A stretch of DNA of 64,000 nucleotides, from contig JARGPA010000005.1 in NCBI GenBank assembly GCA_029213305.1, positions 62,001 to 126,000 of the forward strand, written 5' to 3'. This document shows positions 36,382 through 45,053 of this stretch, piece after piece. Position 1 is the first letter of the stretch. Each line of letters opens with the position of its first letter. The notes beneath the pieces were generated by a model that ran no database searches, was not told where the DNA came from, and saw only the letters and a list, made by a program, of their open reading frames with translations. Position numbers and translations under genes: made by a program. This stretch comes from Phycisphaerales bacterium (GTDB lineage: Bacteria > Planctomycetota > Phycisphaerae > Phycisphaerales > UBA1924).

Positions 36382-37646
36382 TGTCTACCCGGTTCTTCCG
36401 TAACATCCAACTCGGTGTCAAAACGCTACTCCTCCATAAAATGCGTTCAATCCTCACCATGCTCGGTATGGTCTTCGGAGTAGGCGCAGTCATCGCGATG
36501 CTCGCCGTCGGTGAAGGGGCAAGCAAACAAGCACTCGATCAAATCAGAAGACTGGGCAGCCAAAACATCATCATCGAATCGCAGAAACCACCAAGTGAAT
36601 CCGGATCAGGCACCATGCAAGTCCGGATGAACATCTACGGCCTGCTCTACGACGATCTCACTCGTATCGAACAAAGCTATGACACCGTCGATCGTACAGT
36701 TCCCGCAAAGCTAATCAAAGGACAAGGGAGAGTCGGGGGAAGATCCATCGATCTTCGACTCGTAGGAACAACCCCAAACTGGTTCGAACTTGTTGCACGC
36801 GAACATCTCGTAGGCCGAGTTTTAATTGACAAAGATATTGCGACCAATGCGAATGTTGTTGTACTTACAGAACACGGCGCACGAAAACTCCTTGTCGGCC
36901 GAAACACCGTCGGGTCCATGGTCAAAATCAATCAAGGATACTTTGAAGTCATCGGAGTGATCAAATCCGAGAGCACCCAATCAGGCGCAATGCAAACCCC
37001 AGATCAACAGATAGACGCATACATCCCACTTGATGTCGCAATCGAACGCTTTGGAGACATCACAGTGACACGATCGAGTGGTTCACGATCACGCGAACTT
37101 GTCGAACTCCATCAGCTCATCGTCCAAGTCAACTCGATCGACAATGTCGAATCCACTGCTGCAGGGATCGAACGAACACTCTCTCTTTTCCATCCAAAGA
37201 ACGATTACCGAATCAGTGTTCCCCTTGCGCTTTTGCGACAAGCAGAAGCAACCCAGCGCACCTTCAACATTGTTCTCGGTTCAATCGCTGGTATCTCTCT
37301 CCTCATCGGAGGGATCGGTATTATGAACATCATGCTCGCATCAGTAACTGAACGAACACGCGAGATCGGTATCCGCAGAGCAATCGGTGCGCATCGGAAA
37401 CAGATCATCGGACAGTTTCTGATTGAAACCGTCGTACTCAGTGTCACAGGCGGACTAATCGGAATTGGAATTGGAATCCTCATCCCTTGGCTCATCACTA
37501 TGTTCGCTGATATGCCCACTATTGTGACCCTTTGGAGTGTGCTCCTCTCAGTCGTCATCAGTATCGGAATCGGTGTGATCTTCGGCATGTACCCCGCAAT
37601 GAGAGCAGCAAATCTCGACCCTATCGTCGCACTTCGACACGAATAA
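36378..37646 (+). CDS. MacB-type ABC transporter permease
   Basis: Inner-membrane permease of the efflux pump, 422 residues. The order is that of MacB without the fused ATPase: helix 1 (about 25-45, 'MLGMVFGVGAVIAMLAVGEGA'-like), a periplasmic domain (about 60-285), then three helices near the end ('IVLGSIAGISLLIGGIGIMNI', 'VLSVTGGLIGIGIGILIPWL', 'LLSVVISIGIGVIFGMYPAM'). The FtsX-like motif 'ERTREIGIRRAIGA' is present. Together with the ATPase, adaptor and channel it forms a MacAB-TolC-like pump for antibiotics, peptides or lipoprotein-like cargo; the cargo is unknown. Confidence 0.92.
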   Translation: MMSTRFFRNIQLGVKTLLLHKMRSILTMLGMVFGVGAVIAMLAVGEGASKQALDQIRRLGSQNIIIESQKPPSESGSGTMQVRMNIYGLLYDDLTRIEQSYDTVDRTVPAKLIKGQGRVGGRSIDLRLVGTTPNWFELVAREHLVGRVLIDKDIATNANVVVLTEHGARKLLVGRNTVGSMVKINQGYFEVIGVIKSESTQSGAMQTPDQQIDAYIPLDVAIERFGDITVTRSSGSRSRELVELHQLIVQVNSIDNVESTAAGIERTLSLFHPKNDYRISVPLALLRQAEATQRTFNIVLGSIAGISLLIGGIGIMNIMLASVTERTREIGIRRAIGAHRKQIIGQFLIETVVLSVTGGLIGIGIGILIPWLITMFADMPTIVTLWSVLLSVVISIGIGVIFGMYPAMRAANLDPIVALRHE

Positions 37647-37774
37647 ATACTTTGTTTTCTGACGCTTAATCCCTCTCTTGTGTTCGAAAACAATGATTTT
37701 CTGACATCAAGAGCTGGAATTGATCTCAATACACAATGCAACCGAATATGAAAGAGTGCGTATTGTTAGATATC

Positions 37775-37783
37775 TGGTATACT
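37775..37783 (+). promoter_or_regulatory. extended -10 promoter
   Basis: TGG-TATACT fits the extended -10 consensus TGN-TATAAT. No -35 box is recognisable. A transcript would start close to 37790, just before the hairpin at 37791. Confidence 0.45.
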
Positions 37784-37790
37784 GCACAAG

Positions 37791-37809
37791 AACGAGACCC
37801 CCTCTCGTT
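37791..37809 (+). promoter_or_regulatory. 5'-end hairpin of the leader
   Basis: AACGAGA/TCTCGTT stem (7 bp) around five C. It lies at or just after the predicted transcription start, where such hairpins often protect mRNA. Confidence 0.4.
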
Positions 37810-37902
37810 TCACACCAGAGGCCAAACAGAGAAATCTGCCCGGCCGGCAACGCGGAGTCCATCGCCGATGAGTTGGATCATCATCAGCCCCCGCCGGACG
37901 CA

Positions 37903-37923
37903 TTGATTGAGACACTCAATCAA
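37903..37923 (+). promoter_or_regulatory. 9-bp-stem hairpin or dyad in the leader
   Basis: TTGATTGAG and CTCAATCAA flank ACA, a perfect inverted repeat about 50 bp before the ATG. It could be an operator or an RNA hairpin. Confidence 0.4.
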
Positions 37924-37974
37924 ACGCAACGCCGATTAACTCACCCTCCCGATCCACACTGGAGCATCTCGCAA

Positions 37975-38880
37975 ATGACACACAATGCACACAAACTCAA
38001 ACTAGTTTCTACATTCGCGTTATCAACTTTCGCATGCGCAGGAGTTCCCGCGATCGGGCTCGCAACTTTGACAATGAGTTCAGGGCAAGCAATCGCTCAG
38101 AACACTTCATCAGATGACGCATCGACCAAACAAATTAAGAGATCCGTTTTAGTATCACTCTCAAAACCCATATCGCTCGATGTGGAAGATCAACCACTCG
38201 AAGATATCTTCAACTTCATCGCAGAAGTCACCGGAGTCGAGCTCGAACCAATATATCTCAATGAAAACTTCGCATCCAACGGCATGGACCCCGAAACTCT
38301 CATCACCATGAAAGCATCGAACACCCCTGCTTTAATCGTACTTGAGAGAGTCCTTCTTCGCGCACAGCGCGCTGAAAGCATTGGGGAAGAATATACCTGG
38401 CAGTTCACAGACTATGGTTCAATTGAGTTTGGCCCCAAAACCGAACTCAATAGAAACCAACAAGTCGAACTCTATGACATCGCAGATTTGCTCTTCGTCG
38501 TCCAAGACTTTGATAATGCACCCGAGTTTGATCTCCAAAGCGCCGTCTCACAAGCAGGTGGCGGCGGCGGCGGTGGCGGAAGCGGTAGCCCATTCTCCTC
38601 AGGCGGAGGCAATGTCACATCTACGACATCCGCTGAGAACGCTCAAGCTCTTACAGATCTCATCCAAAGCACCATCGAACCTGACCAATGGGCTGCACTG
38701 GGTGGAGATGGCGCATCAATGACATTCTATAACAACTCGTTTATTATCACTGCACCGGATTACATCCATCGACAAATCGCAGGGTACTCATTCTGGCCTT
38801 CAAAACTACAACAAGTTCGCAAAGTGAACGGAAAACAACAAACCATTATCAAACCTGCACCTAAGAAACGCAAACCATAA
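37975..38880 (+). CDS. exported protein with an STN/secretin-N0-like domain
   Basis: A 301-residue exported protein. A signal peptide (about 1-42, ending AIAQN) precedes a domain at about 55-120 ('PISLDVEDQPLEDIFNFIAEVTGVEL') that looks like the STN/N0 fold of secretins and TonB receptors. A Gly/Ser-rich linker (about 195-210) and a small C-terminal part ('SMTFYNNSFIITAPDYIHRQI') follow, recalling the secretin N1/N3 boundary. There is no secretin pore domain, so it may be a stand-alone periplasmic accessory protein. ATG 37975 is chosen for the signal peptide. A strong terminator follows. Confidence 0.65.
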   Translation: MTHNAHKLKLVSTFALSTFACAGVPAIGLATLTMSSGQAIAQNTSSDDASTKQIKRSVLVSLSKPISLDVEDQPLEDIFNFIAEVTGVELEPIYLNENFASNGMDPETLITMKASNTPALIVLERVLLRAQRAESIGEEYTWQFTDYGSIEFGPKTELNRNQQVELYDIADLLFVVQDFDNAPEFDLQSAVSQAGGGGGGGGSGSPFSSGGGNVTSTTSAENAQALTDLIQSTIEPDQWAALGGDGASMTFYNNSFIITAPDYIHRQIAGYSFWPSKLQQVRKVNGKQQTIIKPAPKKRKP

Positions 38881-38916
38881 CCCGGTTTTATTAAACGAAA
38901 CAAAGCTCCTCTCTCA

Positions 38917-38949
38917 TCAGCCGACTCTGTATGGTCGGCTGATTTTTTT
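38917..38949 (+). terminator. rho-independent terminator
   Basis: A 9-bp perfect stem TCAGCCGAC/GTCGGCTGA (38917-38925 with 38934-38942) is followed by seven T, 37 bp after the stop of the STN-like gene. Confidence 0.92.
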
Positions 38950-39007
38950 ATATTACACTTTCATCAAGCAACCAACTCCTAAGTTATGTGGTACATATCA
39001 TGGGTCT

Positions 39008-40183
39008 ATGTCAATTTCGCAATCTTACATTTCGGATAATCGCGAATGCGATCGATGCGGGTACAACCTACAGGGTTTGCCAATTGGTGGGAAATGCCCA
39101 GAATGCGGCACTTCTATACGCAGACGAGTCCTGAAATCTTCAGGCACAATGTCCGGAGAAGCGCCGACCCGCTTTGTACACAAACTCAAGTTCGGATTTA
39201 TCCTTGCGACAATTGGGATTATTGGTTCCATCATTCTCGCGCCGATGGGATTGCTCTTCATTGGCTCCTTGTTCTGGCTCGCAGGGGTTTATCTCACAAC
39301 ACTTCCGCGCCCTGATCGAGAGAACATCGTCCCAGACAAAACGCTCGACAATGATCGCTATCGATTGATCGTTCGATTAATGAACGCATGTTGGCCGATC
39401 TATGGACTTGCGATTTACGCAAGCATTGCGATTGCCTCACCAACCGCACCTCCTTCAATGCTCATCTCAGTACCGATTGCAATAATCCGAGTCCTCTCAG
39501 GAACGATCGCATGGATCGGGCTCATCCCGACATGCGTGTACTTCGCTGAACTCGGGTATTGGGCATCCCACGATAACCTTGCATATCGATTGCGATCTAC
39601 CGCATGGGCAATGGCAGTCTTCGGAGTCATATCAGTACTCCTCTCCGGAATCGCCGCGATGAACATCGCGCCAAGCGCCGCCGCCGCATTCGTCAATGGA
39701 TACACATCTTTTCTTTCAACGATCGCCGTCGCGGTCTTCTTCTTCACTGTGATCCAACTCACTTCAGTCATGCGATGGGTCATCAAACATCAAGTTCTCT
39801 CTTCAGGATCCGCAGATCGAGTCAAAGAGAGGATAGAACGAGAAATCAACACTCCAGGAATAATCGTTACAGGACTTGCATGTCAATTCTGCAAATTCAA
39901 TCTCGACGGACTCCCACACGGAGGGAGCTGCCCAAACTGCGGCGAATCCTACGCAGATCTAACTCCTCTCCCTGTTCTCGATCCCGCTAAGATGAATCAA
40001 AACCGAAACGAAGAAGAAATCGAAGTTACAGACGGAGATAACAGAGGAATCTATTTCAACGAGGAACTCGATGCACTTGGGAAACCCAAAGCAGGAGGAA
40101 CCCCATTCGTCCCCAAAGTAGATATCCCTGATGAAGGCGACATCCCACTCTCTGATGATGATTTCAAACTCAACGAAGAGTGA
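39008..40183 (+). CDS. membrane protein with two zinc-ribbon motifs
   Basis: A 391-residue protein. Each soluble end carries the same zinc ribbon, CxxC-13-residue gap-CxxC: Cys14, 17, 30 and 33 (DRCGYNLQGLPIGGKCPEC) and Cys292, 295, 308 and 311 (QFCKFNLDGLPHGGSCPNC). Between them lie about six membrane helices. The 'GYNLxGLPxxGxCPxCG' signature is widespread in planctomycete membrane proteins of unknown function. The C-terminal 70 residues are acidic. Because both ribbons flank the membrane region and an even helix count is seen, both probably face the cytoplasm. No function can be assigned. Confidence 0.65.
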   Translation: MSISQSYISDNRECDRCGYNLQGLPIGGKCPECGTSIRRRVLKSSGTMSGEAPTRFVHKLKFGFILATIGIIGSIILAPMGLLFIGSLFWLAGVYLTTLPRPDRENIVPDKTLDNDRYRLIVRLMNACWPIYGLAIYASIAIASPTAPPSMLISVPIAIIRVLSGTIAWIGLIPTCVYFAELGYWASHDNLAYRLRSTAWAMAVFGVISVLLSGIAAMNIAPSAAAAFVNGYTSFLSTIAVAVFFFTVIQLTSVMRWVIKHQVLSSGSADRVKERIEREINTPGIIVTGLACQFCKFNLDGLPHGGSCPNCGESYADLTPLPVLDPAKMNQNRNEEEIEVTDGDNRGIYFNEELDALGKPKAGGTPFVPKVDIPDEGDIPLSDDDFKLNEE

Positions 40184-40285
40184 TAAACTCCTTCCATACT
40201 TTTCCCAAGACCCCCAATCATTCCTTCACGAACCTGATACACTCCTCATATGCAATCCAATTTATCAATGTCGAAGGAACTTCCC

Positions 40286-41353
40286 ATGACAAAAAGCAAT
40301 TCCAATAGTTGGGAATCCACCGTCTCTACAAACGAGATTGTCGATTGGATTAAACAACAAAGCACCCTACTCATTCTTACCCATGCAAAACCTGACGGCG
40401 ATGCACTCGGATCTTCTCTTGCACTTGCAAAGACCATCAACCTCATCCGCGAAACAAGCGGCGCGACATCCGCTGCAGAATGTTGGTACGCCGCACCAAT
40501 GCCCTCATGGGCAAAGACACTGATCGGTAATACAAAAACAAGAACAATCGAAGACAATCAACCACTCCCAGGCGCATTTGATCCTGAGGGAATTCTCATT
40601 ACCGATACGGGTTCATGGAATCAGCTCGCACCATTCGCAGAGTTCCTCAAACCAAGACTCGATCGCACAACGATTATTGATCACCATCTCCAAGGGGATG
40701 CTGAAATTGCAACCCGAAGACACATCGATACGACCGCCGCCGCCGCGGTTCAACCTGTTGCAGATATCTGTTGCCAACTCCTTGGACTCAATTCAGCTTC
40801 ACAACTCCCTGTGGATATCGCGCTCCCGCTCTACGTTGGACTCGCAACAGACACAGGATGGTTCAAACATTCAAATGTCGACGGCCGAGTAATGACTCTC
40901 GCAGGAGAGCTCTTAGAAGCTGGAGTTAACCATACTTCAATCTTCGCAATGCTCTACCAACGAGATCGAACTTCAAGATTTAAACTGATGGCTCGCGCCC
41001 TCGAATCTATGGAAGTCGTAAAAGAAAAGAATGCCGCCGTGATGACTGTCACGCTCCAAGACTTCAAGGACACCAAAGCAGGCCCTGGAGAAACAGGTGG
41101 ATTTGTCGATCTCCCTCAATCTGTCGCTGCAATCCGTGTCGTTGCACTCTTAACTGAACAACACGATTCCGATGGTACCTTCACCAAACTCTCACTCCGC
41201 TCAAAGCCCGACGAATGGGAAGGCAAACCCGCCGTCGATGTCAACGCCGTCTGCAACACCCTAGGTGGCGGCGGACACGCAAGAGCATCAGGCGCTAAGA
41301 TCCGCAAGCCTCTAGAAGAAGCAAAAGCAATGGTCATCGCCGCACTCCCATAA
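40286..41353 (+). CDS. nrnA: DHH/DHHA1 phosphoesterase, NrnA-like
   Basis: A Mn-dependent phosphoesterase of 355 residues resembling NrnA, which degrades nanoRNA and 3'-phosphoadenosine 5'-phosphate. Motifs: 'THAKPDGDALGSS' (His33, Asp37, Asp39), 'LITDTGS', DHH near 131-133, 'LATDTGWFKHSN' and the DHHA1 substrate motif 'LGGGGHARASGAKI' near the end. Start ATG 40286 has GAAGGAA 6 nt upstream; ATG 40268 and 40250 have none. nrnA is a functional analogue of orn, fitting lineages without Orn. The neighbours are unrelated. Confidence 0.88.
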   Translation: MTKSNSNSWESTVSTNEIVDWIKQQSTLLILTHAKPDGDALGSSLALAKTINLIRETSGATSAAECWYAAPMPSWAKTLIGNTKTRTIEDNQPLPGAFDPEGILITDTGSWNQLAPFAEFLKPRLDRTTIIDHHLQGDAEIATRRHIDTTAAAAVQPVADICCQLLGLNSASQLPVDIALPLYVGLATDTGWFKHSNVDGRVMTLAGELLEAGVNHTSIFAMLYQRDRTSRFKLMARALESMEVVKEKNAAVMTVTLQDFKDTKAGPGETGGFVDLPQSVAAIRVVALLTEQHDSDGTFTKLSLRSKPDEWEGKPAVDVNAVCNTLGGGGHARASGAKIRKPLEEAKAMVIAALP

Positions 41354-41428
41354 TCTGTTTGTAACTATCAAAATGATCGACTTATCGATGTGATTTATCT
41401 ATCGATCGGAGTGTTCCTATACTCCCTC

Positions 41429-42286
41429 ATGCCTCCCCCAAAGAACAACAACTTCCGCTCTAAGATCGAACAAGAACTCCGAAACCCGGGCTCGCGCTCA
41501 GGAGATGAGTACAAATCTGCTCAAGGGAATAAGGTACGACCTGGAAATCGTCCCCCGCTGCGTCTGATGACTTCAACCCTCTGGGAATACCCCTCCCAGC
41601 ACTACGACGCCAAATCCGGATCCAAGTTCCAAGGATCGAAAGACTACATAGGCGCAACACCTTCATGGATCATCTGGCAACTCCTTACCAGATACACACG
41701 CGAGAATGACACCGTCATTGACCCAATGTGCGGCTCAGGAACCACACTCGATGTCTGCAAAGATCTGAATCGCAAAGGCATCGGATTCGATCTCAACCCT
41801 CAGAGACCTGAGATCCAACACAACGACGCGCGTGAGCTCCCGCTCAATGATGAGTCTGTCGATTTCGCATTTATTGATCCCCCATACTCAACTCATGTTG
41901 ATTATTCAGAGGACGAAAGATGCATCGGTAAACTCGACGCGTCCGAACCAATGCGAGGCGAAGATGTTATGGACGGCCACGCTTACTACGAATCAATGGA
42001 CCAAGTCCTAAGTGAACTTCATCGTGTCATGAAACCAAACCGATACATGGGGCTCTATGTTTCTGACTCATGGAAGAAAAAGCAAGGCCACAAAGGCGGA
42101 GTATTCATGCCTATCGGATTCGAACTCTTCGCAACAATGCGAGACTACTTCCAACCGGTGGACATCATCTCAGTTGTCCGACACAACAAAAAACTTAAAC
42201 AGGGCAACTGGCACAAATCCGCAGAAAAGGAAAACTTCTTCTTGCGCGGATTCAACTACTTATTCATTATGAAGAAGATCGACTAA
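41429..42286 (+). CDS. solitary SAM-dependent DNA amino-methyltransferase
   Basis: A 285-residue methyltransferase of the N6-adenine/N4-cytosine class. The SAM motif 'VIDPMCGSGTTLDVC' (98-106 core) precedes the catalytic DPPY (150-153), and an N-terminal 'TPSWIIWQLLTRYT' helix precedes motif I, as in motif-permuted enzymes. A target-recognition part could lie in 170-230. There is no restriction endonuclease gene beside it, so it is an orphan that could mark DNA, although members of this fold also methylate RNA. The name is therefore cautious. ATG 41429 lacks an SD; the frame extends to 41390. Confidence 0.72.
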   Translation: MPPPKNNNFRSKIEQELRNPGSRSGDEYKSAQGNKVRPGNRPPLRLMTSTLWEYPSQHYDAKSGSKFQGSKDYIGATPSWIIWQLLTRYTRENDTVIDPMCGSGTTLDVCKDLNRKGIGFDLNPQRPEIQHNDARELPLNDESVDFAFIDPPYSTHVDYSEDERCIGKLDASEPMRGEDVMDGHAYYESMDQVLSELHRVMKPNRYMGLYVSDSWKKKQGHKGGVFMPIGFELFATMRDYFQPVDIISVVRHNKKLKQGNWHKSAEKENFFLRGFNYLFIMKKID

Positions 42287-42292
42287 CGCGAA

Positions 42293-42757
42293 TCAGAGCA
42301 TACCGTCATCTGGATACTGCGGCCCAGGCTTCTTGGGATCATCAATCTGTACACGAATCTGATCAAGCATCGCATGAAGCTTGTTGCGCTCTTCAACTGA
42401 GAGCTCGTTCGCAGCCGCGAGCATGCCCTCAATCGTGAGTTGCTTTCGTTGACTCGTCCCATCAGGCAATCGACGGATCGCTGCACCTGCTCGATCATTT
42501 AAAAATGTCGGCTGATCTTCTAGCATGTCCGCCATTTTACGGAGCATCTGAGATGCTGTTTGTGCAGACACGCCGTGCCCGATCCGGACTCGAACAGGAA
42601 CCATTGAACCCTGATCGTCGAGTCGACGGATAATGGTTCCATTGATCACATGCCCATCTTCGTCAACAGCAGGATCTTCATCGCGATCGAAAGTCGCGGC
42701 ATTCATGCCTGAGATATACGCCGCGAGATGGTTCGTTTCAGCTTGATCAAATTCCAT
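42293..42757 (-). CDS. small protein of unknown function
   Basis: A 154-residue soluble acidic protein with no recognised motif. It is predicted to be alpha/beta, with a helix-rich centre ('TASQMLRKMADMLED') and a C-terminal helix ('VEERNKLHAMLDQIRVQI') ending in a Pro/Asp-rich tail. ATG 42757 is the natural start because the longer frame overlaps mnmA. It follows mnmA by 28 bp in the same direction and is probably the last gene of the ribF-mnmA operon, so it may act in translation or metabolism, but this is a guess from position only. Confidence 0.55.
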   Translation of the reverse strand: MEFDQAETNHLAAYISGMNAATFDRDEDPAVDEDGHVINGTIIRRLDDQGSMVPVRVRIGHGVSAQTASQMLRKMADMLEDQPTFLNDRAGAAIRRLPDGTSQRKQLTIEGMLAAANELSVEERNKLHAMLDQIRVQIDDPKKPGPQYPDDGML

Positions 42758-42785
42758 ACACACAGTGTAGGACAACGAATTGCTC

Positions 42786-43991
42786 TTAGGAATCGCCAAC
42801 TTCGACTGATTCAATCCATCCCCCACCAATCACAATCTCAGGGGATTCAAGATCATAAATTGCTAATGCTTGTCCTGGAGTGACTGCTCTTTGAAGCTCA
42901 TCAAACACACATTCAAAGCAACCCACCCGCCCTGATGGAGTGTCCTCATCGACACGATCGATCACACGGATCTTTGCCGGAACTGGATCCGCGTTGTATC
43001 GATGTTGTGCGAGAACTGGATACCAATCACTCAACTTCGAGTCATCAATCAACCAGTTTGACTCATGAGCGATACAGGACTGGGACATCAGATCATCGTT
43101 GGATCCAACTGTCACAGTATTTGATTCTGAATCCTTATCAATCACATAGATCGGATGCCCAACCGCAACACCGACTCCTCGGCGCTGTCCGATTGTGAAC
43201 TTGTGTTGCCCTTCGTGCTCTCCGAGTTGTTCGCCGTGGATATCGACAATCTTCCCCTTAACCCGAAGCTCAGGCCGTCTGCGTTCTACCAATCCTGCAT
43301 AATCATTATCAGGAACAAAGCAGATCTCTTGCGAGTCTGGTTTATCAAACACTGGAAGATCATACTTCTCTGCAATTGCACGCACTTCTGCCTTCGTTGC
43401 ATACTCACCAATTGGAAGCAGCATTTCAGCTAACCGATCTTTCGGCGCCCCGTACAACACATAACTTTGATCCTTGTCATCATCGAGCCCACGCAACAAC
43501 CGAGGCTCATCTCCAGATCGATCAATCCTCGCGTAATGCCCAGAAGCAATATACTCAGCGCCAATCTGATGCGCATACTCGTGGAGTTTTCCAAACTTGA
43601 GCCAATCATTACAACGTACACATGGATTCGGAGTCCGCCCCTTCGCGTATTCGTCAACGAAGTAATCAATGATCCGTCCAAAGTCTTTTTTGAAGTTGCA
43701 AACATAGAGAGGAATCCCGAGTTTCGCCGCGACCTCGCGTGCGTCTGCTGCATCTCCAACACTGCAACACCCTTGATGTCCAATCTTCACTTTACTCGGA
43801 TCACACGAAACCCCAGCAGTATCAAACTCCATCAGTTCGTCAATCGTTTCCCCCGGGGATCCAAGACGCATAAAGCACCCGACAACCTCAAACCCTTGTT
43901 CAATGAGAATCGCCGCCGCCGCAGATGAATCTACGCCACCCGACATTGCAACCAGTACCTTCGCGCCAGCTTTCGGAGTTGACCCACTCAT
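42786..43991 (-). CDS. mnmA: tRNA-specific 2-thiouridylase MnmA
   Basis: Adds the 2-thio group to U34 of Lys, Glu and Gln tRNAs. The 401-residue protein has the PP-loop SGGVDS (17-22), the nucleophile Cys124 in 'NPCVRCND', and the second catalytic Cys near 223 in 'SQEICFVPDND'. Compared with E. coli MnmA there is an insertion of about 35 residues after 'VVGCFMRL' with additional Cys (QGCCSVGDAAD), seen in several other phyla. Start ATG 43991 overlaps the ribF stop by 4 bp (ATGA), so the genes are translationally coupled. Confidence 0.95.
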   Translation of the reverse strand: MSGSTPKAGAKVLVAMSGGVDSSAAAAILIEQGFEVVGCFMRLGSPGETIDELMEFDTAGVSCDPSKVKIGHQGCCSVGDAADAREVAAKLGIPLYVCNFKKDFGRIIDYFVDEYAKGRTPNPCVRCNDWLKFGKLHEYAHQIGAEYIASGHYARIDRSGDEPRLLRGLDDDKDQSYVLYGAPKDRLAEMLLPIGEYATKAEVRAIAEKYDLPVFDKPDSQEICFVPDNDYAGLVERRRPELRVKGKIVDIHGEQLGEHEGQHKFTIGQRRGVGVAVGHPIYVIDKDSESNTVTVGSNDDLMSQSCIAHESNWLIDDSKLSDWYPVLAQHRYNADPVPAKIRVIDRVDEDTPSGRVGCFECVFDELQRAVTPGQALAIYDLESPEIVIGGGWIESVEVGDS

Positions 43992-44941
43992 GAAATCCCT
44001 ACTCTCAATGGTTCAACCATCTGCTTTGCTCTTTGCACATCTCGACTTAGTTGTTCGCTCAAAGCATCGACTGATGCAAACTTAAACTGATCACGAATCC
44101 AACCAATCAACTTCACTCGGATTTCCCAACCATACTCAGGGAACCCGTCATTCGGAATCCAAGGATTTCCGTCGTAATCAAATATATGAACTTCTGCTCT
44201 TCGTGTTTTCCCATCAACTGTCGGCCTTGTGCCAATATTCATCGCACCGCCAAACTCTTCTCCGTTTGGAAGAACTGCAGTAACCCCATACACCCCATCA
44301 CAAGGCAACATTGATTCTGTGTCAAGGTTTGCAGTTCTAAATCCGATCTGTCTTCCGAGTTGATCGCCCTCAACAACCGGCGCTACCAACTCATGAGGCC
44401 GACCAAGAACAAACCCCGCATCACGAACACGACCATGAGCGATCAACCAACGAACTATCGTTGATGATGCTTTCACTATGGACTGATCCGTAAGTGCCAC
44501 TTCAACTGCAGGAACAACCTGAACTTCCACACCTCTCAATGACGCGAGTTCCTTAAGCACTGTTGGATTTCCACTTCGTCGTTTTCCAAATCGAAAATCA
44601 GTGCCCTCAACAATCACAGATGGTTCATATCGATCAATCACAAAATCAACAAACTCTTGAGCAGACATCGAGAGCAACTCAGGAGTTGGCACTAGTTGAA
44701 TAACTTCATCTGCACCAACCATTTGCAGCCGTTCACATCGAACTTGAAATGATTCAACCGAACTTGGAGCTTGCTCAGGATTCAACAACTCCATCGGATG
44801 AGGAGAGAACGCCAGCGCGATCACTTGTCCTTTCGCCCCAACCATTTCCCTGCAACGCCGGACGAGCGCACAATGCCCATTGTGAACCCCATCGAAGTTC
44901 CCAATCGTCAATGCAGTCCCAGTTTGATCTGCGTTACTCAT
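43988..44941 (-). CDS. ribF: bifunctional riboflavin kinase/FAD synthetase
   Basis: Makes FMN from riboflavin and then FAD. The N-terminal adenylyltransferase has 'TIGNFDGVHNGH' (14-23) and 'VEGTDFRFGKRRSGN'; the C-terminal kinase begins near 185 with 'GRPHELVAPVVEGDQLGRQIGFRTANL'. The 317-residue length is the usual one for RibF. ATG 44941 is chosen from an AGGA sequence upstream and because it gives the usual short N-terminus; 44962 or 45004 are possible. It is the first gene of the ribF-mnmA-small-protein unit, divergent from putA. Confidence 0.95.
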   Translation of the reverse strand: MSNADQTGTALTIGNFDGVHNGHCALVRRCREMVGAKGQVIALAFSPHPMELLNPEQAPSSVESFQVRCERLQMVGADEVIQLVPTPELLSMSAQEFVDFVIDRYEPSVIVEGTDFRFGKRRSGNPTVLKELASLRGVEVQVVPAVEVALTDQSIVKASSTIVRWLIAHGRVRDAGFVLGRPHELVAPVVEGDQLGRQIGFRTANLDTESMLPCDGVYGVTAVLPNGEEFGGAMNIGTRPTVDGKTRRAEVHIFDYDGNPWIPNDGFPEYGWEIRVKLIGWIRDQFKFASVDALSEQLSRDVQRAKQMVEPLRVGIS

Positions 44942-45053
44942 CAACAAGTGTATCCTGCCCATCGCCATGCTCAACCTGAGCATGTGACCTAGAATCGTCT
45001 CCAATATCTGGAGTCGAAACTCTAGATCTCAACCTCCGTTCTGGAGTCCACTA

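Larger units (their letters stand above)
37647..37974. other. long structured leader of the secretin-N0-like gene
   Basis: 328 bp between the permease and the next signal-peptide gene. It contains an extended -10 promoter at 37775-37783, a hairpin directly after the expected start point (37791-37809) and a second, 9-bp-stem hairpin at 37903-37923. G+C rises around 37830-37900. The frame of the downstream gene happens to be open through all of it, so an N-terminal extension of the protein cannot be excluded. Confidence 0.45.

Noticed and set aside
37654-37703. Repeated TTTTCTGAC words and a TTGTTTTC/GAAAACAA pair after the permease gene
   Set aside because: Short, with a 24-nt loop and no T run; not enough for a terminator or repeat element.
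38558-38590. GGC/GGT repeat, possible G-quadruplex or unstable repeat
   Set aside because: It encodes the Gly/Ser linker in frame and is short; codon-level repetition explains it.
40733-40747. GCC trinucleotide run in nrnA, with a similar one in mnmA
   Set aside because: Both encode short Ala runs in conserved genes and are too short to be repeats of interest.
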